Assembly: GCA_009773355.1 (NCBI GenBank)
Contig: WRPG01000078.1
Location: 1-35,395 of the forward strand
Source: Limisphaerales bacterium
Lineage (GTDB): Bacteria; Verrucomicrobiota; Verrucomicrobiia; Limisphaerales; SXTU01
Length of the DNA: 35,395 nucleotides
Direction: 5' to 3'
The notes below the pieces were generated by a model, which had not been told where the DNA came from, ran no database searches, and saw nothing but the letters and a program-made list of their open reading frames with translations. Of this stretch, positions 1-7,581 are shown in pieces (position 1 is the first letter of the stretch; each line of letters opens with the position of its first letter). A program made the translations under genes and the position numbers.

Positions 1-175
1 GGTCAAGCGCGCGCAGCCCCAAAATCGGCGGAAGCCCTCGTCGGCACGGCCCGCAGAAGTCGGAGTTTGAAAATCAGCCTTTGTTCAGCGTTTCCCTAGC
101 AAAGATGACCAGTTCAAAAACAAGGCTGCCAAAGACTTAAATGTTAACCCGATTTTCTTCGGGCACTTCTGGCAA

Positions 176-475
176 GTGTATCGGAATGGGATGCAGCACC
201 AAGCGACACCGAAGACATACACAACCGGTGAGATTACCTACAAATGGAGCTTCGATGCCGAATATGAAGCTCACCCGATGTATTTCGACAAGGACGGTTA
301 TCGAATCATCTGCCTGAATCCTTGGAAGTTCACGCAATTCATGATTGATAAGATTTTGGCAAAGCCGGCGTGCCTTAAGAAGTCGATTGTTTACGAGTTG
401 GGCCGTATCCGTGAGAAGGATCCGGCATTCAAGCCGAAGCGGGTTATTTTCTCCCAAAAATATCCGCCGGTTTAA
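176..475 (+). CDS. Hypothetical protein, probably the 3' remnant of a longer gene
   Basis: I do not recognise this 99-residue product. The frame is open from base 71, after a TGA at 68-70, but the only usable start in it is GTG at 176. The residues encoded before that GTG look just as protein-like (NPIFFGHFWQ and so on), so the gene may have lost its 5' part or carry a frameshift near base 70. The product is rich in aromatic and basic residues and has no signal peptide or membrane segment. The DNA is visibly AT-richer than everything to its right, which suggests a different origin. It converges with the WD40 gene, whose stop lies only 4 bases away. It could also be the end of a real gene beginning outside the window with a sequence error. 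Confidence 0.5.
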   Translation: MYRNGMQHQATPKTYTTGEITYKWSFDAEYEAHPMYFDKDGYRIICLNPWKFTQFMIDKILAKPACLKKSIVYELGRIREKDPAFKPKRVIFSQKYPPV

Positions 476-479
476 CGGT

Positions 480-1637
480 TCATCCATTCCCGCCGAGTTC
501 AAACAGATGCACCGGTGAGGTGTTGCCGGGGTAGGAGCCATCGGCGGTCTTGGGGCGGCCGTTGCCGTTGCTGGCCTTGTTCATCGCGGCGACCGCGAAG
601 CGCTTGCCGTCGGGGTGCAGCGTGACGGAGTGGACGTTCGCCACGTTGGTGTGCGTGAAGAACGGCTCCTTCTCGCCGGGGCGCAGGAACATGATCTTGC
701 CGCTGCCGGGCTGGCCGCTCGTCACCAAAATCAGGTAGCCGCCGGGATGCCACGCGACATCGAGCACGAAGCCGTCTTTTGCCGCGCCGAACTTCCACTC
801 GGTCTGTTTTTTGCCGGTCGTGGTGTCGAACTTCACCAGCATGGGCGCGCCTTCGAGGAAGCCGCCGCCGGCCGGCTCGCAGCCGCCCACGAGCAGCGAC
901 TTGCCGCCCTCGATGAACGTCAGCGTCCGCAGCCCGCACACGTCCTGCAGGCGGGAGAGCTTGTAGAGCGCCGAGGCGTCGAACTCGCGCCCCGCCTGCT
1001 TCGTGCCGAAGTCCCACGTCTTCACGCGGCCCTTCTCGTCGCCGAACGCGACGAGCTTGCCCTCGGGCGCGAAGGCGACGGCGAAGACATCGTCCGTGTG
1101 CCGGTGCTCGGCGACGAGTTTGCCCGCCGTGGTCCAGACGCGGACGAACTGGTCGCGGCCGCAGGTGGCGAGGTGCTGGCCGTCCGATGAGATGGCGAGC
1201 CGACGAATCCAGCCGTCGTGTGCGGTGACGTTTTCCCAGCGCGGCTTGGGCGCGTCTCCCTCGTAGGCGGTGGCGGTGAGCCTGCCCCAGGTGTCGGCAA
1301 CGAAGAGAATCTTGTCCTTCGGGTGGAAAGCGATGTTCTGCACCCAGCCGTTGAAGCCGGTGAGATGCGGCAGCGCCACCAACTCGACGGGCGACTCTGG
1401 CGGCGTCTTGGCGTTTTTGGGCGCGGGCTTTTTCTTCGGCTCGTCGGGCAACTCGACCTCGACAGCGGGCTTGGGCTTCTCGACGACGCTCCAGCGGCGC
1501 ACGGTGCCCTCCATCGCGCCGGCGGCGAGGAAGTTCCCGCACGGACTGAACCGCGCGATGCAGAGCTGGCGGTCGTTGGGGAACATCTTGAGTTCCTTGG
1601 GCGGGACAAATTTGTCGGCGGGCTTTGCGTCGCTCAT
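480..1637 (-). CDS. WD40 repeat protein
   Basis: A 385-residue beta-propeller protein. WD40-type blades are visible throughout, with strands such as IRRLAISSDGQHLATCGRD and VFAVAFAPEGKLVAFGDEKG, each ending near a W/F-D or V-W pair. A lysine/proline-rich insert at about residues 62-82 (EPKKKPAPKNAK) interrupts the first blades. There is no signal peptide, so it is probably cytoplasmic unless carried out by a partner. Its ATG at 1637 overlaps the stop of the DUF1501 gene by 4 bases (ATGA), implying translational coupling. WD40 proteins next to DUF1501 and DUF1549/1553 genes are a recurring arrangement in Planctomycetota and Verrucomicrobiota; the shared function is unknown. It is probably a scaffold or binding protein for that set. 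Confidence 0.9.
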   Translation of the reverse strand: MSDAKPADKFVPPKELKMFPNDRQLCIARFSPCGNFLAAGAMEGTVRRWSVVEKPKPAVEVELPDEPKKKPAPKNAKTPPESPVELVALPHLTGFNGWVQNIAFHPKDKILFVADTWGRLTATAYEGDAPKPRWENVTAHDGWIRRLAISSDGQHLATCGRDQFVRVWTTAGKLVAEHRHTDDVFAVAFAPEGKLVAFGDEKGRVKTWDFGTKQAGREFDASALYKLSRLQDVCGLRTLTFIEGGKSLLVGGCEPAGGGFLEGAPMLVKFDTTTGKKQTEWKFGAAKDGFVLDVAWHPGGYLILVTSGQPGSGKIMFLRPGEKEPFFTHTNVANVHSVTLHPDGKRFAVAAMNKASNGNGRPKTADGSYPGNTSPVHLFELGGNG

Positions 1638-2914
1638 ACCAAGGCCTCCTTGATGGCTTCCATCTCGTCGTGGGCGAGCGGCAGCGGCTGGCCGTTGTTG
1701 TTGTATTCCGTCTTCTTCGGGTCAATGCCCAGCGCGTTGAACCAGGTGTGGAAGACCGCGCCGATGTCGTGGCCCTTGTCCTTCACGTCGGTGCCCTTGT
1801 CGTTCGTCGCGCCGACGACCGCGCCGGCCTTCAGGCCGCAGCCGGCCATCGCGATGCTCCACGCCTCGGGCCAGTGGTCGCGCCCGACGTGACCGTTGAT
1901 GCGCGGAGTGCGGCCGAACTCGCTCATCGCGATGACGAGCGTGTGCTCCAGCAGGCCGCTCGCAGCAAGGTCTTCAATGATGGAGGCGAAAGCCCGGTCG
2001 AACTTCGGCACGAGCGAGGCGCTGGCGTTGAAGTTGTCGCCGTGCGTGTCCCAGCCGTAGCTGCCGACCTTCACGAAGCGCACGCCGGCCTCCAGCATGT
2101 TGCGCGCGATGAGCATGTGCTGGCCCAGCTCGGTGCGGCCGTAGCGGTCCAGTTCCTTCGCCGGGAGCTTGGTCGTGTCGAAGATGTCGGCGCGCTTCAT
2201 CAGCTCGCGCGCGGAGTCGAAGACGTAGCTGCTCGCCTCGGTGTAGGCCGGGCGGCGCTGCGCGGCGTAGCGGCGGTTGAAAACCTCGCGCAGCTCGTTG
2301 CGCTCGTCGTCCTCCTCGGCGGTGAGCGACGCGTGGCGGAGCAAATCCTCCGGCGGCTTGCCGTCGCCGAACGCGAGCGAGCCGTATTTCGGGCCGAGGA
2401 AGCCGGCGTCCTCGGCCTTGAAGCCGCCGCTGCCGGGCTTGACCCAGACGTAGGCGGGGAGCTTCGAGGAGGTCGGCCCCATGAGCTTCGCGATGGACGA
2501 GCCGAAGAAGGGATAGGGCACGCCGCGATTCTTCGGGTCGCCACGCTGGATGCGCGCGACGCCGGAGGAGTGGGCGTTGTCCTTCGTCGCGATGTTCCGC
2601 ACGACGCAGAGGCGATGCGCCTGCTTCGCGCACTGCGGCATCAGCTCGGAGAAGTGAGTTCCGGGCACGGTGGTCTTGATGGTGCGGAAGGGGCCGCCGA
2701 ATTCGGTGTTCGGCTTCGGGTCCCAGCTTTCGAGCTGGCTCATGCCGCCGTCGAGCCAAACGAAGAGCACCTGCTTCTCCTTCTTGCGCATCGCCTCGGC
2801 GGCCTGCGGTGAAACAAGGCCGCCCAGCGCGCCAAACGCCATCGCGCCAGCGGACGCGCCGAGGAACTGGCGGCGGGACGTGGCGTGCTCCCAGGGTTTG
2901 CAGAGAGGGTTCAT
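1634..2914 (-). CDS. DUF1501 family protein, Tat-exported
   Basis: A 426-residue DUF1501 protein, from the alkaline-phosphatase/sulfatase-like fold superfamily common in PVC bacteria. A twin-arginine signal is clear: SRRQFLG at residues 13-19, then a small hydrophobic stretch. The family motifs VLFVWLDGGMSQLESWDPKP (about 49-68) and SEFGRTPRINGHVGRDHWPE near the C-terminus are present, carrying Asp/His residues that in the fold superfamily bind metal. I chose ATG 2914 because it puts the Tat motif close to the N-terminus; an in-frame GTG at 2935 lies inside a repeat arm. It follows the DUF1549/1553 gene, separated by a palindromic repeat, and overlaps the WD40 gene by 4 bases. The substrate is unknown. 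Confidence 0.9.
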   Translation of the reverse strand: MNPLCKPWEHATSRRQFLGASAGAMAFGALGGLVSPQAAEAMRKKEKQVLFVWLDGGMSQLESWDPKPNTEFGGPFRTIKTTVPGTHFSELMPQCAKQAHRLCVVRNIATKDNAHSSGVARIQRGDPKNRGVPYPFFGSSIAKLMGPTSSKLPAYVWVKPGSGGFKAEDAGFLGPKYGSLAFGDGKPPEDLLRHASLTAEEDDERNELREVFNRRYAAQRRPAYTEASSYVFDSARELMKRADIFDTTKLPAKELDRYGRTELGQHMLIARNMLEAGVRFVKVGSYGWDTHGDNFNASASLVPKFDRAFASIIEDLAASGLLEHTLVIAMSEFGRTPRINGHVGRDHWPEAWSIAMAGCGLKAGAVVGATNDKGTDVKDKGHDIGAVFHTWFNALGIDPKKTEYNNNGQPLPLAHDEMEAIKEALV

Positions 2915-2928
2915 GGTAAAGGGAGGGG

Positions 2929-3023
2929 AAACCACGAATGGACACTAATGGACACGAATTGGGACAGTGCCACCTGCGCGGCTGCCAATTTGAATTCGTG
3001 TTGATTCGTGTCCATTCGTGGTT
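2929..3023. repeat. Palindromic repeat, family A (ACCACGAATGGACACGAAT type), copy 1
   Basis: Arms at 2929-2960 and 2993-3023 are inverted complements with about four mismatches. Each arm is built from short direct iterations of a CGAATGGACA-like unit. The element sits between the DUF1549/1553 and DUF1501 genes of one transcription unit. Copies 2 and 3 are at 20058-20139 and 24186-24264. Confidence 0.9.
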
Positions 3024-3032
3024 TCAGTGGTT

Positions 3033-4685
3033 TCAGTGGTTCGTGAAAAACTCCATGCTCGACAGCATCGCCCACGCGAAATGGCCGAGGGCCTTCTCGC
3101 GGTCGGCGGCGTGCTTGGCCAGATACTTCTCCAGCGTGGCCGTCTCCTCAGTCGTGGGCGGACGGCTCAGGATGGTGTGGAAGAGATCGTCGGCAATCTG
3201 CGCCGGCTCCTTAAGCGCGGCGATACGCGCGATGAGGTTGCCGGGGCGCGGCTGGAAGGCCCAGAGAATCTGGTCGTTGTTGCGGAGGAACAGCGCGGCC
3301 TTGAGCGTCGGGTTCACGGTCAACTCCGGCTCCTTCGCATCATTGGCGAACGCGGCGAGGAAGGCCTTCTCGAAATCCTTCAGCATCTTCGGCTTGTCGC
3401 CCTCGGCCCAGCCCTTGCCGTTCACCACGCGCTCCTGCTCACCGACGGCGAGGAGGAACGACCGCGCGAGCTGCTCGGCGGAAAGCGGACGCTCCTTCGC
3501 GGCGAGGAAAAGCGGCTCGGGCACCTGGTCCGCGCTGGTGGGCAGCACGGTGGAACGCGCGTAAGTCTGCGTCAGCGCCAGCTCGCGCAACAGCCACTGG
3601 AGGTCGAACTTGTGCTCGGTCAGCTCCTTCGCCAGCAAGTCGAACAGCTCAGGATGCGACGCCGGGTTCTCCGAGTGCTGCAAGTCCAGCGGCTCGACCA
3701 GCCCGCGGCCCATGAGCTGCCACCAGGCGCGGTTGGCGATGTTGCGGGCGAAGGGCGCGTTGTCAGCCGAAGCGAGGCGCACGGCGAGCTCCTTGAGCGG
3801 GCTGAACTTGGGCACGCCCGCCTTGCGTGTCTTCGGGTCGGGTGGCACGGCCCAGAGTTCTTCCTTCGTCGTCGCGGTCGGAATCTCCACCTCGACGCCG
3901 AGCGGCACGCGCGGGCCGGTCGCGCCCTTCACGCTGCTGAGGACGGAGACGAACTGGTATTTGTTGGTGACAAGGCCCTCCTGCACCCACGCGGTTTTGT
4001 AATCGCCGCCCGCCGCCTGCATTTTCAGGTTTTGAATCGGGAAGAAGAGGCCGTTGAAGTCCACCTGCTTGTAATCCTTCACCGTGAGATGCTTGTGGCA
4101 CTGGCAGCATTGCAGGTCCATTCCGACGAACAGCCGGCCGATGTCGCGCGTGAGGCCGGGGTAATCCGTGTCCTGCTGGCCGACCTTGTCGAGCCGGCGC
4201 GTGATGAACCAGCCCGCACCGCGCAGCTTCTCGTCCTTGAAGTCCGGGCTGATGATCTCGCGCGCGAGCTGGTCCCACGGCTTGTTCGCGCGGAAGGACT
4301 CGGTGAGGTAGTTGCGCCACTCGTCGTTCGCGCCGTTGCGCTCCATGAGCTGGATGTTGAACGCCTCAGCCATCCGCTCCGCATACTTCGGCGACGCAAA
4401 GAGCTGCTCGATGAGCCTGGCGCGCTTGTCCGGCGACTTGTCCGCCAGGAACGCCCGCGCCTGTTCCGCCGTGGGAATGACACCGCTGAAATCAAGGTAA
4501 GCGCGGCGGAGAAACTCGGCGTCGGTGGCCGGCGCGGCGAAGGGCTTGCCGGCGGCCTTCGCGGCGATGAGCTTGTCCACCCGCCGGTGCAGCGGCTCCG
4601 CAGTCTGCGCCATCGGGCGGGCAGCCAAGGTCACGCAAAGGCACAGGAAGGCCAGCGGGAGGCGGTTCCAGATGGATTTGCGCAT
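3033..4685 (-). CDS. DUF1549/DUF1553 secreted protein with a CxxCH motif
   Basis: A 550-residue protein. ATG 4685 gives a clean Sec signal peptide (MRKSIWNRLPLAFLCLCV, cleavage near residue 26). The reading frame continues upstream to 4808, but only through repeat DNA. The N-terminal half matches DUF1549 (EFLRRAYLDFSGVIPTAEQA at about 58-77). The C-terminal half matches DUF1553 (NRAWWQLMGRGLVEP and NPASHPELFDLLA). CCQCH at residues 193-197 fits the CxxCH haem-attachment pattern and lies where DUF1549 proteins usually carry such a motif, so covalent haem is possible but unproven. At 550 residues it is shorter than many family members, which carry an extra cytochrome module. It precedes the DUF1501 and WD40 genes and very likely works with them in the envelope; the reaction is unknown. 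Confidence 0.9.
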   Translation of the reverse strand: MRKSIWNRLPLAFLCLCVTLAARPMAQTAEPLHRRVDKLIAAKAAGKPFAAPATDAEFLRRAYLDFSGVIPTAEQARAFLADKSPDKRARLIEQLFASPKYAERMAEAFNIQLMERNGANDEWRNYLTESFRANKPWDQLAREIISPDFKDEKLRGAGWFITRRLDKVGQQDTDYPGLTRDIGRLFVGMDLQCCQCHKHLTVKDYKQVDFNGLFFPIQNLKMQAAGGDYKTAWVQEGLVTNKYQFVSVLSSVKGATGPRVPLGVEVEIPTATTKEELWAVPPDPKTRKAGVPKFSPLKELAVRLASADNAPFARNIANRAWWQLMGRGLVEPLDLQHSENPASHPELFDLLAKELTEHKFDLQWLLRELALTQTYARSTVLPTSADQVPEPLFLAAKERPLSAEQLARSFLLAVGEQERVVNGKGWAEGDKPKMLKDFEKAFLAAFANDAKEPELTVNPTLKAALFLRNNDQILWAFQPRPGNLIARIAALKEPAQIADDLFHTILSRPPTTEETATLEKYLAKHAADREKALGHFAWAMLSSMEFFTNH

Positions 4686-4772
4686 GGCTACTGGACGAAC
4701 GCGGGGGGCGGGGCATTGAAGGGCAATGACGGCAGGAGCGCGGACGCCCACGTCCGCAGTTGCAGTGACTCG

Positions 4773-4845
4773 TAGCTCGACATTCCGATGTCGAGACCCC
4801 GCTGTCATTCTAACGCGCCGAACTCGACATCAGAATGTCGAGCTA
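4773..4845. repeat. Palindromic repeat, family B (CTCGACATTC type), copy 1
   Basis: Two nested imperfect palindromes, 4773-4795 and 4823-4845, are inverted relative to each other. Each contains CTCGACAT and ATGTCGAG. The right half includes the sulfatase stop codon (4843-4845). A second copy lies at 34188-34250. Confidence 0.85.
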
Positions 4846-6417
4846 CTGGGCGTCCGCCTTCTTCTTCTTCTTCGCCTTCGCGGCGGGCGGCGGCTCGGTG
4901 GGGATGCGGCGGCCGGTGGCCTTGGCCCAGCGTTCGTAGGCGGCGGTCATCTCCTTCACGAGCTCCGGTTGCTGCGTGGCGAGGTCGTTCAACTCCGTGC
5001 GGTCAGCGGCGAGGTCGTAGAGTTCCCAGCGGCGCGACTTGTTCAAGGTGTCCCAGACGAGCTTCATGTCTCCCCGGCGGATGGCGCAGTTGCCGGACCA
5101 TTCCCAGCAAAGGTCAACGGGCGCGGGACGCGTCCGGCCTTCCCAGACGGGCACAAGGCTGCGGCCTTCGAGCGGCTCAGTGGGCTTGCCGCCGAGTTCC
5201 GCGAGCGGCTTCGCGCCGGCGAGGTCCAGGCACGTTGCGGTCACGTCCATGATGTGCCCGACCTGCGCGGTCTGCGAGGCGGGCTTGATGTGGCCGGGCC
5301 AGCGGACGAGGAACGGCGTGCTGATGCCGCCTTCGTTGACCCACGACTTGTGGCGGCGGAACGGCGTGTTCTGCGCCCATCCCCACGCCGGCCCGACGGC
5401 CGTGTAAGTCGCCGCGATGCCCGGCTGCTGCGTGGCGTCGCGGCCGCCCGGCTCCTCGGTGCAACCGCCGTTGTCCGAGAGGAACATGACGACGGTGTTG
5501 TTCGCGATGCCGAGCTTGTCGAGCGCGGCGAGCAGGCGGCCGATGTTCTGGTCCATGCGGTCCACCATCGCGGCGTAGGTGGCCATGCGCAGGTCTTCCC
5601 AATCGTGGTTTGCCTTTGCCCAGTCGTAAGCGCCGGAGTCAGTGGCCGAGAGCTTCCACTTCGGGTCGAGCAAGCCGAGCGCGAGCTGCCGCGTGTGGCG
5701 CTCGCGGCGAAGTGGCTCCCAGCCCTGTGAGTATTTGCCGCGATACCGCGCGATGTCCTCAGGCGGCGCATGCAGCGGGTAATGCGGCGCGGTGTAGGCG
5801 AGGTGCAGGAAGAACGGCTTTCCCGTTGCGGAGAACTTGCGCACCGTCCCGATGGCGTGGTCGGTGAACGCGTCGGTCGTGTAGAAGTTCGTCGGAAACT
5901 CGCGGATGAGCTGGTCGTTCTGGCCGAAGGTGCGGACGCGCCCGCCCTTGAATTCCGGGTCGGCCTGCGCGGGGTTGAAGAAGTTGCAGCAGCCGTCCAT
6001 CAGCCCGTAGAACTCGTCGAAGCCCCGGTCGTAGGGCCGCTGCGGCGCGCGCGAGCCGAGGTGCCACTTGCCGCTCAACGCCGTCTGGTAGCCCGCCGCG
6101 CGCAGGTGCTCGCCGATGGTCGGCAGGTGCGGCGGGATGCTGTTGCCCGACCCTCGCGGATACATGCCTGAGAGCAACGCCGCGCGCGTGGTGGTGCATT
6201 TGGCGTTGTTGTAGAATTGCGTGAACTTCATCCCCTCGCGCGCCAGCCGCTCCAGGCTTGGCGTGCGAATCTCGCCGCCGTAGGGGCTGATGTCCGAGAA
6301 GCCCATGTCGTCGGCCATGATGAGGATGAAGTTCGGGCGCGGCGCGGCGACGGCCATGTGAGCAGCAACGAAGGCGAGTGCCGCAAACAGCCAGCGCGCG
6401 AATGGAACGGGCTTCAT
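4843..6417 (-). CDS. Secreted sulfatase family protein
   Basis: A 524-residue sulfatase (arylsulfatase-like, alkaline-phosphatase superfamily) with a Sec signal peptide at residues 1-25. Metal-binding DD is at 36-37 (PNFILIMADDMGFSD), with SGKWHLG, PHYPLHAP and SDNGG further on as in the family. The active-site loop reads AKCTTTRAALLSG, with Cys74 as the expected formylglycine precursor. The usual C-x-P-x-R proline is threonine here, so modification by a standard maturase is uncertain. A basic tail (AKAKKKKKADAQ) ends the protein. I chose ATG 6417 because it gives the signal peptide; the frame extends upstream without protein-like sequence. It is divergent from the SGNH hydrolase gene and upstream of the DUF1549-DUF1501-WD40 genes. 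It likely desulfates polysaccharide or another organic sulfate outside the cytoplasm. Confidence 0.92.
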   Translation of the reverse strand: MKPVPFARWLFAALAFVAAHMAVAAPRPNFILIMADDMGFSDISPYGGEIRTPSLERLAREGMKFTQFYNNAKCTTTRAALLSGMYPRGSGNSIPPHLPTIGEHLRAAGYQTALSGKWHLGSRAPQRPYDRGFDEFYGLMDGCCNFFNPAQADPEFKGGRVRTFGQNDQLIREFPTNFYTTDAFTDHAIGTVRKFSATGKPFFLHLAYTAPHYPLHAPPEDIARYRGKYSQGWEPLRRERHTRQLALGLLDPKWKLSATDSGAYDWAKANHDWEDLRMATYAAMVDRMDQNIGRLLAALDKLGIANNTVVMFLSDNGGCTEEPGGRDATQQPGIAATYTAVGPAWGWAQNTPFRRHKSWVNEGGISTPFLVRWPGHIKPASQTAQVGHIMDVTATCLDLAGAKPLAELGGKPTEPLEGRSLVPVWEGRTRPAPVDLCWEWSGNCAIRRGDMKLVWDTLNKSRRWELYDLAADRTELNDLATQQPELVKEMTAAYERWAKATGRRIPTEPPPAAKAKKKKKADAQ

Positions 6418-6548
6418 GCCGGCAGCAAAGCACGCGGCCCGCGCGCGGACAAGCAAATGGCGGGGATGCTGCGATGTGAACAACCAAGGCTGGCGTCGGC
6501 GGCAGTCGTTTGCCACGCTGCGCGCCCGTTGAAATGACTTTGCCATCC

Positions 6549-7259
6549 ATGAAACTCCGCCTCGCCCTCGCCACGCTGCTGGCCGCCGGCCTCGTTCCCG
6601 CCCTCGCCCAGACCGCCGCGCCCAAGGCCGCCAAAGACACCAAGACCCCCAAAGCCGCCAAGAAAGACCCGGCAATGGAACCCGTCACCGACCAGCCCGG
6701 CCTGCCGCGCGTGCTGCTCATCGGCGACTCCATCTCCATCGGTTACACCGTGCCTGTGCGCGACCTGCTCAAGGGCAAGGCCAACATCCATCGCATCCTC
6801 GAAAACGGCGGCCCGACCACCAACGGCACCGCGAAGCTGGCCAAGTGGCTCGGCACGGCCAAGTGGGATGTCATCCACTTCAACTGGGGCCTGCACGACT
6901 TGAAGTTCATGGAGAACGGCAAGGCACAGGTCAGCCTCGAAGATTACGAGAAGAACCTCCGCGAGCTGGTAAAGCGGTTGAAGGCGACCAACGCCAAGCT
7001 CATCTGGTGCGCCACCACGCCGGTGCCTGACGCCCGGCTCAACCCACCGCGCAAGGACAGCGACGTGCAAGCCTACAACGCCGCCGCCAAGAAGGTCATG
7101 GACGAGAACAAAGTCCCCACCAATGACCTCTACGCCTACACGCTGCCCAAGCTCGCGGAAGTCCAGCGCCCGGCGAACGTCCACTTCACCAACGAAGGCT
7201 CGCAGTTCCTCGCGAAGAAGGTGGCCAAGAGCATCGAGGAAGCGCTGGCGAAGCGGTAA
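6549..7259 (+). CDS. SGNH/GDSL-family hydrolase, secreted
   Basis: A 236-residue SGNH hydrolase with a signal peptide (MKLRLALATLLAAGLVPALAQ) followed by a Lys/Ala-rich linker. Block I is IGDSISIGY with nucleophile Ser61. The glycine block is NGGPTTNGT (86-94). The asparagine block is HFNWGLHDLK with Asn112. The last block reads PANVHFTNEG with His212, but the position three before the histidine, normally Asp, is Ala209, so the triad looks like a Ser-His dyad. ATG 6549 is preferred; ATG 6534 is also in frame. The sulfatase starts 131 bases away on the other strand, so the two share an upstream region. It is probably an esterase or deacetylase acting on carbohydrate; the substrate is unknown. 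Confidence 0.88.
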   Translation: MKLRLALATLLAAGLVPALAQTAAPKAAKDTKTPKAAKKDPAMEPVTDQPGLPRVLLIGDSISIGYTVPVRDLLKGKANIHRILENGGPTTNGTAKLAKWLGTAKWDVIHFNWGLHDLKFMENGKAQVSLEDYEKNLRELVKRLKATNAKLIWCATTPVPDARLNPPRKDSDVQAYNAAAKKVMDENKVPTNDLYAYTLPKLAEVQRPANVHFTNEGSQFLAKKVAKSIEEALAKR

Positions 7260-7260
7260 A

Positions 7261-7297
7261 GGAGCGCGGCTTTCCAAGCCGCAGCAAGCCACGCTCC
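7261..7297. repeat. Palindromic repeat, GGAGCGCGGCTT type
   Basis: GGAGCGCGGCTT at the left is matched by AAGCCGC and ACGCTCC at the right, giving an imperfect hairpin 1-2 bases after the SGNH hydrolase stop. It is related by its outer ends to the elements at 11046, 9485 and 11824. It could act as a terminator, but no T-run follows. Confidence 0.65.
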
Positions 7298-7309
7298 GTG
7301 GGACATGCT

Positions 7310-7384
7310 GGTGGGGCGAGCGTCCCCGCGAGCCGGGCTGCTGCTACTCGTCGGACGATGGCTCGCGAGGACGCTCGCCCCACC
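7310..7384. repeat. Palindromic repeat, family C (GGTGGGGCGAGCGTCC type), copy 1
   Basis: Arms of 25 bases at 7310-7334 and 7360-7384 pair with one mismatch. The second copy, 22070-22142, has exactly the reverse-complement arm sequences, so the two copies are in opposite orientation. The stretch 7260-7581 has no gene and is filled by this element, the hairpin before it and the element at 7410-7538. Confidence 0.92.
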
Positions 7385-7409
7385 GGACGGTCTGGACAAC
7401 ACGGCGCGC

Positions 7410-7538
7410 GTCTTGGACTGCGGCGGCAAACGAAGCGCGACACCGCTTTGGTCCGCGCGATGCCCACCCGACTTGAGCAGCACAACCGTCCGCTCGAAAG
7501 CGCCGTCGCCGCTGCGCTCTGCCGGCGCAGTCCAAGAC
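7410..7538. repeat. Palindromic repeat with GTCTTGGACTGCG ends
   Basis: Perfect 13-base inverted ends at 7410-7422 and 7526-7538 flank about 103 bases of unique sequence. That sequence has weaker internal complementarity between GAAGCGCGACACCGCTTT and CGAAAGCGCCGTCGCCG. No gene is visible inside. It looks like a small non-autonomous element just upstream of the isomerase-like gene. Confidence 0.75.
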
Positions 7539-7581
7539 GGTTTGCTTGCCCGGCTCCGCTTGGCTTCGTAGCTTCGCGCAC

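Noticed and set aside
1625-2812. 395-codon plus-strand frame opposite the DUF1501 gene
   Set aside because: No family motifs and shadow composition; the minus-strand DUF1501 protein has a Tat signal and conserved motifs.
3018-4775. 585-codon plus-strand frame opposite the DUF1549/1553 gene
   Set aside because: An Arg/Leu/Val-rich shadow of a well-supported gene on the other strand, typical of GC-rich codon use.
6418-6548. Divergent promoter pair between the sulfatase and SGNH genes
   Set aside because: A TTGCCA-like box is present near 6519, but no convincing -10 element at proper spacing on either strand.
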